Origin: Bacillota bacterium
GTDB lineage: Bacteria > Bacillota > Limnochordia > Darwinibacteriales > Darwinibacteriaceae
NCBI GenBank assembly: GCA_029776155.1
Contig: JAKOTU010000055.1
Coordinates: 1 to 64,000, forward strand
Direction of reading: 5' to 3'
DNA length: 64,000 nucleotides
Shown here: positions 18,498 through 26,303 of the stretch, piece after piece
Layout: every line of letters starts with the position of its first letter
Numbering within the stretch: the first letter of the stretch is position 1
Position numbers and translations under genes: made by a program
Notes under the pieces: generated by a model
The model's database searches: none
The model's input: the letters and a program-made list of their open reading frames with translations, nothing else
What the model was told of the DNA's origin: nothing

Positions 18498-19551
18498 GAA
18501 TTTCCTCCTTTGGCGGTCTATAGCGCACTCCCAAGCGCAAATCGAAACAAGGTAGGGGGTGGACTACGCGGCCCACATCATCCAGCAGAACTGCAGGCTC
18601 AGCATACCCGTACCTGCTGTGAAAAGGGTTTACCGTGACCGCGCTGAGGTGCAGCGGCTGTAGAACACGCAGTCTCACCTGGCGGGAGGCCAACAAGTTT
18701 AGGCTCCCGGCGCTCAAAAACACAGCCGTGGGGTCAGAAGCCACAAGGGTAAATGAAGCTGGCCCCGCTGCACTTAAGATCCTGGTCAGTACAGAATCGG
18801 TCAGCATTCCACGCGCATAAATCAGTTCAGCATTGGCAAGTCCCCCTAGCGCGAGGGACCCTTCAGCCGCATAAACCTGAGACCGCTCTACGTGATGCAC
18901 GCTGCCGTCGGCAGCCAGCGCCACGAGTTTCACATGTTCAGCAGCGTGCTTAAAGGCACGGGATGCTGCTGCATCCTCCAAGGCCGGCAGAGTAAGCACG
19001 GCCAGCCAGTGCCTGAGTTTATCTAGGAGCTGAGCCCGATCCCAGGCCGCTTCCACACCCACCGTCAATACAGCGGTGTCCGTAACCAGCGGCGCCGAAA
19101 GGGACCGGCGGTCCACCGCGCCATCCACCAGCAGCAGGTCTACACCCACCGCTTCCAGTTCCTCTTTTAGCGCGGCCAGCTCCCAGCCGCTTCCCGGGCC
19201 GGCGAGCACTAATTTGCCCCGGCTGAGCACGCGGGCTAGGACCACTTCACCCAGGGGAGTGGCAACTCCTGTAGCGCCTAGTACCTCATAATCCAACTCG
19301 CTCTGCACAAGCGGGGCCTTGGCAGTCACAGCGATCAGACCTGGATACACCTGGATGCGGGGCTTCAAGTGCCCGTGAAGGCTATCCCTCTCCTCCCCAT
19401 CCAGGCCAATGGAGGTCACAGCCAGCTTTAGGCCCAGCTTCTGTCCTTCCAGCACCAACTGGTTAAAGGTATAGGTCTTACCGGTATTTTTCGCCATTCC
19501 GATTATAGCAACAGAATGGAAATGGTTCTCTAATATTTCTGCCAAAAACAC
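18484..19551 (-). CDS. kamB: P-loop protein, lysine 5,6-aminomutase reactivase component
   Basis: About 355 residues. A Walker A loop G18-M-A-K-N-T-G-K-T26 opens the protein, followed by S-I-G-L-D-G-E-E-R-D and later L-L-L-V-D-G-A-V-D-R-R-S, a probable Walker B. The GTG start at 19551 lies seven bases after AGGAGG. Its place between kdd and the MutS-like gene matches the KamB partner proposed for aminomutase reactivation. The chemistry is inferred from genetic context; no mechanism can be read from the sequence. Confidence 0.82.
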   Translation of the reverse strand: MFLAEILENHFHSVAIIGMAKNTGKTYTFNQLVLEGQKLGLKLAVTSIGLDGEERDSLHGHLKPRIQVYPGLIAVTAKAPLVQSELDYEVLGATGVATPLGEVVLARVLSRGKLVLAGPGSGWELAALKEELEAVGVDLLLVDGAVDRRSLSAPLVTDTAVLTVGVEAAWDRAQLLDKLRHWLAVLTLPALEDAAASRAFKHAAEHVKLVALAADGSVHHVERSQVYAAEGSLALGGLANAELIYARGMLTDSVLTRILSAAGPASFTLVASDPTAVFLSAGSLNLLASRQVRLRVLQPLHLSAVTVNPFHSRYGYAEPAVLLDDVGRVVHPLPCFDLRLGVRYRPPKEEIHALP

Positions 19552-19579
19552 CGGTATTCCTCCTAAACGGGGCCAAGAA

Positions 19580-20617
19580 TTACACGTAGATCTGGGAAAA
19601 CAGTTGGAACAGCTGGGGATTCTCCCTGAGCACCTCCAGGGCAATCTGGGCGTGATGCTTGGTGTAGCCGTTTCCGATCAGCATGTTCACATCCTTACCT
19701 ACACCCTCCGCGCCCAACGCGGCGGCAGTGAAACTGGTGGCCATGCTGAAAAAGTATACTGTACCACCATCCCGGGTGCACAAAATGGACGCCATCTCTG
19801 TATGGGGTACATTCACGCAGTTGATGGTCAGGTCAGCAAGCCCTCCGCAGGCGTGGGTCAAGGCCTCCAGGCATTCCAAGGGTTTGGTGGCGTCCACATT
19901 CAGGATCACATCCGCCAAACCCAGCTGGGCGATGCGCCGAACCGCTTCCTCCCCGTAGTCCACAGCCACAACCTGGCCTGTAACGCCGGCGCGCTTTTTG
20001 GCCTCGTGCAGACACAGGGCCCCCGATTTGCCCCCGGCTCCAATAATGAGCACCCTATCGCCTGGCTTTACCAGTTTTGCGGTTTGGGCAGGCGCGCCGG
20101 CCACATCCAAAGCAGCCAGGGCCACCCTTTGGGGCAGGTCTGGGGGCAGCACAGCGTAAATGCCGCTTTCAAACAAAATGGCCTGCCCTTCAATGTCCAC
20201 CTGCGCTGTGTCCTTGTGAATCTTTTTGATCTCCTTGATCACCAAGGGCGTCAAGGTTAGGGACACTAAGGACGCGAGGCGGTCGCCCACCTTTAGATCG
20301 CGGGCTTGAAGGGCAGACCCAAGGGCACTAACCGTACCGATCAACATTCCGCCAGAACCCGTCACAGGATTGTGGTGCTTACCACGGCTCTCCACAATCT
20401 GGAGCATGATCTGGGCCATGCGCCCTTCATCATCACCGGCCTGCTGGCGGATTTGCGTGAAACTGGCAGAATCGATATTCAAGGTCTCCACGTCAATCAG
20501 AATCTCGTTGTCATACAGTTCCATGGTATTGTCCAGGCGCTGGGCTCCTTGGGGAAGCGCTCCCTTCGGCTCCAGCACCCGGTGGGTCCCATACGGACAG
20601 CCTAAAGTCACCGGCAC
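19580..20617 (-). CDS. kdd: L-erythro-3,5-diaminohexanoate dehydrogenase
   Basis: Kdd oxidatively deaminates 3,5-diaminohexanoate to 5-amino-3-oxohexanoate with NAD(P). The protein has 345 residues, an alcohol-dehydrogenase-like fold without the N-terminal catalytic zinc residues, and a dinucleotide loop V-L-I-I-G-A-G-G-K-S-G near residue 195. The N-terminal part (G-C-P-Y-G-T-H-R-V-L-E-P) is typical of Kdd. It is the first gene after divIVA, 54 bp downstream. No convincing promoter is visible in that gap, so it may be transcribed from the division operon or from an unrecognised promoter. Confidence 0.92.
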   Translation of the reverse strand: MPVTLGCPYGTHRVLEPKGALPQGAQRLDNTMELYDNEILIDVETLNIDSASFTQIRQQAGDDEGRMAQIMLQIVESRGKHHNPVTGSGGMLIGTVSALGSALQARDLKVGDRLASLVSLTLTPLVIKEIKKIHKDTAQVDIEGQAILFESGIYAVLPPDLPQRVALAALDVAGAPAQTAKLVKPGDRVLIIGAGGKSGALCLHEAKKRAGVTGQVVAVDYGEEAVRRIAQLGLADVILNVDATKPLECLEALTHACGGLADLTINCVNVPHTEMASILCTRDGGTVYFFSMATSFTAAALGAEGVGKDVNMLIGNGYTKHHAQIALEVLRENPQLFQLFSQIYV

Positions 20618-20671
20618 ATCTCCCCTCTACAGATGATCGAGCAGCAAGGCAGCGGCCTGTGGGGCCAGGCT

Positions 20672-21187
20672 TTAGGTCGACTCCCCTTCCTGGGTCAAAG
20701 CGGTAGCAATGTCCTTATAAGGCCTGGTAGCCTCCGCATCCTCGGCGGTGAGGGAGTTCCAGACTGTTTCCATGGTCAAGCGGATCCGCTCCCGCAGCTG
20801 GCGCTCTAGGCGCTGGGTCTTCTGGAGGCGTTCTTCGGAGTCGGCCAGAATCTGCTGGGCTTTTAGGCGCGCTTCGCTGATAATGCGCTCCGCTTCTGCC
20901 TGGGCCACGCTGATCACATTATCCGCTTCGCGGCTGGCCATCGTCTTGATCTCCTGAACCGTCTGCTTGGTGAGCGCGAGCAGATCCAGCACATCCTGTT
21001 CGCGGCTGCCCTTGCTCTCCATCTGTTGACGCAGCTCTTCCAGTTCTTGACGGAGTTTGCGATTCTCTTGGTAAACCGCTTCGTATTCCCCCACCAACTC
21101 CGCGAGGAAATCGTCCACTTCATCGGGATCGTAACCCTTAAACACGCGCTTGAACTCTAGGTTGTGAATATCCATAGGTTTCAGCAC
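20672..21187 (-). CDS. divIVA: Cell division initiation / septum placement protein DivIVA
   Basis: DivIVA marks curved membrane at poles and septa. The conserved N-terminal lipid-binding segment appears as D-I-H-N-L-E-F-K-R-V-F-K-G-Y-D-P-D-E-V-D-D-F-L, followed by a long coiled coil to the end (171 residues). I prefer the GTG at 21187 (peptide V-L-K-P-M-D-I-H-N), eight bases after GAGGAGG; it matches the usual N-terminus. It closes the yggS-sepF-ylmG-ylmH-divIVA cluster. Confidence 0.95.
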   Translation of the reverse strand: MLKPMDIHNLEFKRVFKGYDPDEVDDFLAELVGEYEAVYQENRKLRQELEELRQQMESKGSREQDVLDLLALTKQTVQEIKTMASREADNVISVAQAEAERIISEARLKAQQILADSEERLQKTQRLERQLRERIRLTMETVWNSLTAEDAEATRPYKDIATALTQEGEST

Positions 21188-21200
21188 CCACGCCACCTCC

Positions 21201-21986
21201 TCAGTAATAGCGATGCAGTACAATACTGGTGCGGCCCTTGCGCGTGGTACCCGCAACTTGGGACAGTACAACCCTGCCCCTACCCCGCATGGACAGCACG
21301 TCCCCTTCATTTACGCTCAAGGCAGGATTAGTCACGGGTTTCCAGTTGAGCTTCAGCCGTTCTGCCTTGATCTCCCGCACCATCTTGGTACGGCTCATGC
21401 CGAAGCCTTCCGCAGCCACAGCATCCAGGCGCAGGGAAGCCACGGTGGCCTTGATCTCCTTGATCCGCTCAGGCTCCACCGCCAGCTGTTCTTCATCGAT
21501 TTCCCGGACAGTGATGGGCACCTGGTGCACCCGATCCCAATGGGTGAGGAGGTAATCCACCACCTCCGCGGCAACAATCACCTGACATCCCTCAGGGAAC
21601 ACCACAATATCACCGATTTTCTCCCGTTTCAAACCCGTGCCTAGTACAGAACCCAGGTAATCACGGTGGGTAACCTGCTGGAAACTGAAGTTCCCCCGGG
21701 CCTCCAAAACCCGCAGGAAGGAGGGAATGGTCTCTACCAGGTAAAACTGGGGATAGATCACCAGGCGCGCCCGCTCCGCGTTTTTGTACCCCCCTTGGTG
21801 CAGGGCATCCACTTCAGGGATGCGCGCTAAGACGCTTTCGGCGACTTTCCGTTCATAGGGATCCAAAAAGTCGGAAACCTGGGGGCGGTTTGTGTCCCAC
21901 GCCAGACGGGCTAGATCCAAAATGTGACTTCCTAGGCTGCGTTCTTCTTCACCGCGCAGGTGCCCCAACAACTGTTCCTTGTTCAA
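21201..21986 (-). CDS. ylmH: RNA-binding S4-domain protein YlmH
   Basis: The protein of about 261 residues ends in an S4 RNA-binding domain (S-R-T-K-M-V-R-E-I-K-A-E-R-L-K-L-N-W-K-P-V with a basic tail). YlmH homologs bind stalled large-ribosome complexes in ribosome quality control. The predicted start is a TTG at 21986, just after the ylmG stop, with GAGG ahead; no ATG is present in frame near the expected N-terminus. Its location in the division cluster is conserved. Confidence 0.88.
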   Translation of the reverse strand: MNKEQLLGHLRGEEERSLGSHILDLARLAWDTNRPQVSDFLDPYERKVAESVLARIPEVDALHQGGYKNAERARLVIYPQFYLVETIPSFLRVLEARGNFSFQQVTHRDYLGSVLGTGLKREKIGDIVVFPEGCQVIVAAEVVDYLLTHWDRVHQVPITVREIDEEQLAVEPERIKEIKATVASLRLDAVAAEGFGMSRTKMVREIKAERLKLNWKPVTNPALSVNEGDVLSMRGRGRVVLSQVAGTTRKGRTSIVLHRYY

Positions 21987-21993
21987 ACTACCC

Positions 21994-22287
21994 TCAACCT
22001 CCCCAGGCAAAGCCAAGCACAACGATGGCTAGAATGCGCCGCACCAGGGAATAACCCAAGCGCAGGACTAAAAACATGATCAGGGGCGAAAAGTCGATAT
22101 TACCCACAGGGGGCAGGATTCCCCGGAAGGGGCGCACCACAAAGTCGGTCACCTTGTAGATATAACGAACCACAGGGTGGTAGTAGTTGACATTGGGAAT
22201 CCAGCTCAACAGAAAGCGGGCCACTAAAACCCAGGTAAAGATCTCAAAAATAAGGTCAAGAACTAGAATGAACTGCAATGCCCTCAC
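21994..22287 (-). CDS. ylmG: YggT-family membrane protein YlmG
   Basis: A 97-residue protein with two hydrophobic hairpins separated by a loop containing P-F-R-G-I-L-P-P-V-G-N-I-D-F-S-P-L, the YggT signature. It localises to the membrane and is implicated in division or osmotic adaptation, though its molecular role is unclear. It abuts sepF directly (stop at 22288). Confidence 0.9.
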   Translation of the reverse strand: MRALQFILVLDLIFEIFTWVLVARFLLSWIPNVNYYHPVVRYIYKVTDFVVRPFRGILPPVGNIDFSPLIMFLVLRLGYSLVRRILAIVVLGFAWGG

Positions 22288-22770
22288 TCACCCTCGCCCT
22301 TGATTTAGGTCAAAAAAATCCGCTTCCAGATCACCTTCGATCACCACGGAAGGGGGTGTAAAACAGAAAATGGTCTCGCCCAGCTTGCGCATGTTCCCTT
22401 CCAGCGCGTGGGTGGCACCGCTCATGAAGTCCACTATCCTCTGGGCTTCCGTTTTGTCTACCAGATGCAGGCGGAGTATGAGTGACTTCCGGCCCTTGAG
22501 GAAGGCCACATACTCCTTCACATCGGCAAAAGACCTGGGTTCCACTATATAGATCCTGCTCTGCACAGCGGTCTGCCCCCCTGTTAGGCTCACCAGCGTG
22601 GGCGTGCTCTTGCTGCGGGTCTCAGAGGTCTGCTTCTTCTTTGTCCGCTCCCGCCGCAGAGGTACTACATCCTCCTCCAACTCTTTTTCCTTCACTTCCA
22701 CTTCTTCTGTTTCGGCGTAGTCTTCCGTCACACCCAGAAACACCTTGAGCTTATGCACAAAATCGCTCAT
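22288..22770 (-). CDS. sepF: Cell division protein SepF
   Basis: SepF anchors and bundles FtsZ at the septum. The 160-residue chain has an N-terminal amphipathic membrane anchor, a charged linker with acidic then basic runs, and the C-terminal SepF core (R-I-Y-I-V-E-P-R-S-F-A-D-V, then R-I-V-D-F-M-S-G-A-T-H-A-L-E-G). Gene order with yggS and ylmG is conserved. Confidence 0.94.
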   Translation of the reverse strand: MSDFVHKLKVFLGVTEDYAETEEVEVKEKELEEDVVPLRRERTKKKQTSETRSKSTPTLVSLTGGQTAVQSRIYIVEPRSFADVKEYVAFLKGRKSLILRLHLVDKTEAQRIVDFMSGATHALEGNMRKLGETIFCFTPPSVVIEGDLEADFFDLNQGRG

Positions 22771-22772
22771 CT

Positions 22773-23447
22773 CTACTCCTCCTTGGCAAAGAGTGCCGAA
22801 CCGATCCTCACCAGGGTCGCGCCTTCTTCGATGGCGACCTCAAAGTCATTGGTCATGCCCATGGACAAAGTATCCCACTGCACCCCAAGCTCCTGCTGCA
22901 GCCACTGATAGAGCCGCCTAGTCTCCTTGAACACCGGGCGCGTAGCTTCCCCTTCCACAAAGGGGGCAATAGTCATCAACCCCCGCACATTGAGGTGGGG
23001 GCATTCCGCCAGCACCCGCCGGGCGAAGGGCAGCACCTGGCCAGGGTCTACTCCCTGCTTCGATTTCTCTCCAGAGACATTCACCTGAATCAGTACATCC
23101 TGGCGCTTGCCCCACGTGGCGGCCCTGGCATTGAGCGCCTCAGCCAAAGACCACCGGTCCAGGGAATGGATGAGGGCAAAGGGCTTGCAGTAGCGCACCT
23201 TGTTAGTCTGGAGAGTGCCAATGAAATGCCATTCGGCCTCGGGAAAAAGCTCCACCCTCCTGCGGGCATCCTGCACCCGGTTCTCGCCAAACAGCAGGAG
23301 ACCAGAGTCTAGCAGCTCCCGCACCTCCTGATCTGATGCGTACTTGGTTACACCCAACAGCCTAATCTCACTTGCCTTCCGGCCGGCCCGCTGAGCGGCC
23401 TGCCGGATGCGGGCTTGTACATCTGCCAAATTCTCTCTAATTCCCAT
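22773..23447 (-). CDS. yggS: PLP homeostasis protein YggS/YlmE
   Basis: A 224-residue PLP-binding TIM-barrel protein of the alanine racemase-like fold. The PLP lysine lies in L-L-G-V-T-K-Y, followed by F-G-E-N-R-V-Q, W-H-F-I-G-T-L-Q-T-N-K and S-M-G-M-T-N-D-F-E-x-A-I, all diagnostic. It buffers PLP and amino-acid pools. The ATG at 23447 gives the standard N-terminus. It is the first gene of the sepF-divIVA run. Confidence 0.93.
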   Translation of the reverse strand: MGIRENLADVQARIRQAAQRAGRKASEIRLLGVTKYASDQEVRELLDSGLLLFGENRVQDARRRVELFPEAEWHFIGTLQTNKVRYCKPFALIHSLDRWSLAEALNARAATWGKRQDVLIQVNVSGEKSKQGVDPGQVLPFARRVLAECPHLNVRGLMTIAPFVEGEATRPVFKETRRLYQWLQQELGVQWDTLSMGMTNDFEVAIEEGATLVRIGSALFAKEE

Positions 23448-23496
23448 TACTTCCACCTTATCATCAGTTTTCCTTCTAGGCCTAGTCCAACCTTCC

Positions 23497-24312
23497 CTAC
23501 AAGAGATAAACAACGATGATCACTGCGCCCACCAGCCAAGTGTAGTAGGAAAACCAGACCAGCTTGCCTTGGCGTACCACCCGCAAAAAGAAGCGGATGG
23601 CCAGATAACCCGTTACTGCCGCCGAAAGGAACCCAGCGACCAAAACGCCCAGGCCCAGACTTGTGGCCCCCCGGAGCAAGTCCCGCACCGAGAGGGCTAA
23701 AGCGCCCAATATAGCCGGGATGGACAACAAAAACGAAAACCTCGCGGCCCCTTCCCGGTCCAGTCCCCTGAGAAGCCCCGCGGCAATGGTGGTACCAGAA
23801 CGGGATAGTCCAGGCACAATAGCCGCGGCCTGGCCGCAGCCGATGACCAGTGCGTCTAGAAAGGATGGCTGCCGGGCTTTTCCCGGCAGACGCCGATCCA
23901 CCAAAAACAGGATAAAGCCAGTGACCAGCAGCATCACGCCCACGAACAGGCTGCTGGAAAAGAGCTGCTCCACCTGCTCCTTAAACAGCAGGGCAACCAC
24001 AACTGCGGGAATGGTGCCCAAAACCAGGGCTATCAAGAGCCGGCAGCCCGGATCCTGTTGCACGAGGGTCGTCGCCTGGCTGGGGCTGCGCACAAACTTC
24101 ACCGCGGCCAAAAGGAGCTGCTCCACCTCTCGCCAGAACACCGCCAGCACAGCCACGAGCGTGCCCACATGCACCATTACCTCAAAGACCAGAGACTGTT
24201 CCTGAAGGCCGAACAGCTGAGCGCCCAAGACAAGATGGCCCGAAGAGCTCACGGGCAGGAACTCTGTCACTCCCTGGATGATGCCCAGGATGATTGCCTG
24301 AATAACTGTCAC
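23497..24312 (-). CDS. uppP: Undecaprenyl-diphosphatase UppP (BacA)
   Basis: UppP dephosphorylates undecaprenyl diphosphate to recycle the lipid carrier of cell-wall synthesis and gives bacitracin tolerance. The motifs E-F-L-P-V-S-S-S-G-H and P-G-L-S-R-S-G-T-T-I, which hold the catalytic residues, are intact; about eight membrane segments are visible. The GTG at 24312 (271 residues) sits seven bases after GGAAGGGAG and gives the normal N-terminus; the TTG at 24330 is less likely. Confidence 0.93.
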   Translation of the reverse strand: MTVIQAIILGIIQGVTEFLPVSSSGHLVLGAQLFGLQEQSLVFEVMVHVGTLVAVLAVFWREVEQLLLAAVKFVRSPSQATTLVQQDPGCRLLIALVLGTIPAVVVALLFKEQVEQLFSSSLFVGVMLLVTGFILFLVDRRLPGKARQPSFLDALVIGCGQAAAIVPGLSRSGTTIAAGLLRGLDREGAARFSFLLSIPAILGALALSVRDLLRGATSLGLGVLVAGFLSAAVTGYLAIRFFLRVVRQGKLVWFSYYTWLVGAVIIVVYLL

Positions 24313-24331
24313 GGCTGCACTCCCTTCCAAG

Positions 24332-25282
24332 TCATCCTAACTTATTCTTGGTTGGCGCACCGATTCCTGCTCCCCACCAAGCTAGACGGGCCAGCTTGGG
24401 CAGAAAAGGAAGAACCGCCAAGGCCGTGACCGCGTTAAAAAGGGTGTGGGCGTGGGCCACCTGTCTGCCGGGTTGGCTGGACAGGTATTCTACTGCCTGG
24501 TAGAAGCGGGGAAAGAAGGGTAGAACCAGGAGTACCCCGGCCAGATTGAACAGAAGGTCGGCCAAAGCCGTAGCTCTGCTGGCCCTGCTCCGCCCGTAGC
24601 TGGCCAGGAGAGTGGTGGCCACCGTACCCACGTTGCTGCCCAAAGCCATGCCCACCGCCACCCAAGGCTGGAGGAGGTTCTGTTTGGTCAGGCCGATAAC
24701 CAGTCCCGTGACGGCACTGCTGGATTGCACCACCACGGTCAAAGCAGCTCCCGAGAGTACCGCCTGCCAAGGGGTATGGGTAAAGCTGGCCAGGGCTGTG
24801 TAGACCGTGGGAGCCTGGACCACAGGGGCCAGGGAGGCCGAAGTGAAAGAAAGGCCGAAGAAAATGGCCCCCAAGCTGAACAGGGCAGCTCCCACCCGCG
24901 GCCTTTTCATGATCCAACGGACCCCCAAACCCGCGGCGCACAGGGGGAGAGCCAGCTTTTCCAGGGGCAGGGCAATAATCTGGGCAGTGACCGTAGTGCC
25001 AACATTGGCCCCCAACAGCACCCCCAAGGCTTGGGTCAAAGTAAGTACCCCTGTATCGGTGAGCACTACCATGGCCGCGCCCACCGCACTGCTGCTTTGG
25101 ATGAAAGCGGTGATTGCCAATCCCGCCAGAAAACTCTTCGTCCGCGTCGCCGTGAGCTTGGTCCATAGTGTATGCAGCCGAAACCCCAGAACGCTTTCTA
25201 GGGTCTGGCTCAAAAGCCTCAACCCCGCCAAGAAAATGGCGATCCCCAGGATTGGATTTAGGACAAAGAAAAAGATTCTCAT
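24332..25282 (-). CDS. Na+/Pi-cotransporter family membrane protein
   Basis: A 316-residue membrane protein with the inverted repeat typical of NptA-type transporters: each half has a Q-S-S-S-A motif (I-Q-S-S-S-A-V-G and V-Q-S-S-S-A-V-T) and a glycine-rich G-A/S-N-V-G-T block. It lacks the C-terminal PhoU-like cytoplasmic domain found in longer members. Substrate, phosphate or another anion, cannot be assigned. Its start codon lies inside a hairpin and has no close ribosome-binding site, so expression may be restricted. Confidence 0.82.
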   Translation of the reverse strand: MRIFFFVLNPILGIAIFLAGLRLLSQTLESVLGFRLHTLWTKLTATRTKSFLAGLAITAFIQSSSAVGAAMVVLTDTGVLTLTQALGVLLGANVGTTVTAQIIALPLEKLALPLCAAGLGVRWIMKRPRVGAALFSLGAIFFGLSFTSASLAPVVQAPTVYTALASFTHTPWQAVLSGAALTVVVQSSSAVTGLVIGLTKQNLLQPWVAVGMALGSNVGTVATTLLASYGRSRASRATALADLLFNLAGVLLVLPFFPRFYQAVEYLSSQPGRQVAHAHTLFNAVTALAVLPFLPKLARLAWWGAGIGAPTKNKLG

Positions 25283-25301
25283 ATTTGACCATATGAGAAT
25301 C
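25274..25301 (-). promoter_or_regulatory. Hairpin overlapping the transporter start codon, terminator-like
   Basis: GATTCTCATAT and ATATGAGAATC (25291-25301 and 25274-25284 on the minus strand) form an 11-bp stem with a 6-base loop, followed by TTTTTC. The 3' arm includes the ATG at 25282. It could be the terminator of rnj-tepA-ylzJ transcription, a translation block for the transporter, or both. Confidence 0.55.
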
Positions 25302-25310
25302 CCTGATTGG

Positions 25311-25529
25311 TTAGAAGAATCTGCCGTGAATAATGGCCCCCGGCTGAACGCTGGGCTCCAAAAAGTGCCTGGGGTCGGTGCTCAAAACCCTTACCACCCG
25401 AGCCTGGAAGCCGCCTATGAACTCGGCCTCCACGGTCAGGGCGCCCAGGGACAGCTGAATGGTGGGCTTTGGTTCCTGCTCGAACCCTTCCAGGACCTCT
25501 TCCAGGGGCACTACGGTGTAGAGCAGCAC
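25311..25529 (-). CDS. YlzJ-like protein
   Basis: A 72-residue protein that starts [12 protein letters not shown] and contains a short beta-rich core ending in I-H-G-R-F-F. Size, opening residues and position just after tepA match the YlzJ family found in the same place in Bacillus (ylzJ-tepA). The function is unknown. It overlaps the tepA end by 19 bp. Confidence 0.75.
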   Translation of the reverse strand: MLLYTVVPLEEVLEGFEQEPKPTIQLSLGALTVEAEFIGGFQARVVRVLSTDPRHFLEPSVQPGAIIHGRFF

Positions 25530-26242
25530 TGGAAACCTCCTCTCTGGCCTGCCGCGAGCTGCGACAGCCTGTAGAGGGCTGTCCCCAGTCCACCCACTTC
25601 GTCAATGAGCCCTACCCGCACGGCCTCCGCCCCCACCAGCACTGTGCCCACATCCCTCACCAACTCGCCGGTGCGGAACATCATCTCCCGCAGCACCGGC
25701 TCTGCTACCCGGGAGTGCTGGACAATGAAGCGGATCACCCGCTCCTGCATTTTGTCCAGGTACTCATAGGTTTGGGGAACCCCAATCACCAAACCGCTCA
25801 AACGAATGGGGTGGATGGTCATGGTGGCCGTTTCGGAAATAACCGAATGATCGGCCGCCACGGCGATGGGGGCGCCGATGGAATGGCCGCCTCCCAAAAC
25901 GAGGGACACCACCGGCGTGGTCATGGTCTTCAGCATTTCCGCGATCGCCAGCCCAGCTTCAATATCTCCGCCCACGGTGTTCAGCACCACCAGCAGGCCC
26001 TTGATCTTGGGGTTCTGCTCAATGGCCACCAGCTGCGGAATTGCGTGTTCATACTTGGTTGTCTTATTGCGCGGCGGGAGCACTAGGTGCCCCTCGATCT
26101 GCCCAATAATAGTCAAGCAGTGAAAGGGCATCTCCTCACCCGGCTGCGTACCGGGTGTGCCCATCTGCCCCAACTCCTTAATGGTCTGCAGGGCTGGCGC
26201 TCCCCTGGTGGGAGCCCTTTCTTCCTGTGGTTGCTGGAACAC
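25511..26242 (-). CDS. tepA: ClpP-like protease TepA
   Basis: TepA is a ClpP-fold serine protease linked to protein export and signal peptide clearance. The 243-residue protein has [12 protein letters not shown], the nucleophile in [12 protein letters not shown] and the expected H-P-I-R region. The GTG start at 26242 uses AGGAG that is part of the 3' arm of the terminator hairpin upstream, so folding would hide its ribosome-binding site. Confidence 0.87.
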   Translation of the reverse strand: MFQQPQEERAPTRGAPALQTIKELGQMGTPGTQPGEEMPFHCLTIIGQIEGHLVLPPRNKTTKYEHAIPQLVAIEQNPKIKGLLVVLNTVGGDIEAGLAIAEMLKTMTTPVVSLVLGGGHSIGAPIAVAADHSVISETATMTIHPIRLSGLVIGVPQTYEYLDKMQERVIRFIVQHSRVAEPVLREMMFRTGELVRDVGTVLVGAEAVRVGLIDEVGGLGTALYRLSQLAAGQRGGFQCCSTP

Positions 26243-26290
26243 AAAAGCTCCTCCCCTCTTACCGCTTAGTATGGTAAGAAAGGAGGAGCT
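26242..26290 (-). terminator. Terminator-like hairpin between rnj and tepA that includes the tepA ribosome-binding site
   Basis: Two stacked stems: 26246-26254 with 26282-26290 (9 bp) and 26258-26263 with 26273-26278 (6 bp). On the minus strand the outer stem ends GGAGGAGCTTTTG, so a short T run follows and the same bases form the tepA ribosome-binding site. Confidence 0.7.
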
Positions 26291-26303
26291 CTAAACGTGC
26301 ACG

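Noticed and set aside
24435..25292. 285-codon frame on the same strand as the Na/Pi-type transporter
   Set aside because: Overlapping frame rich in Gly/Pro/His/Gln; the alternative frame has clear transporter repeats.
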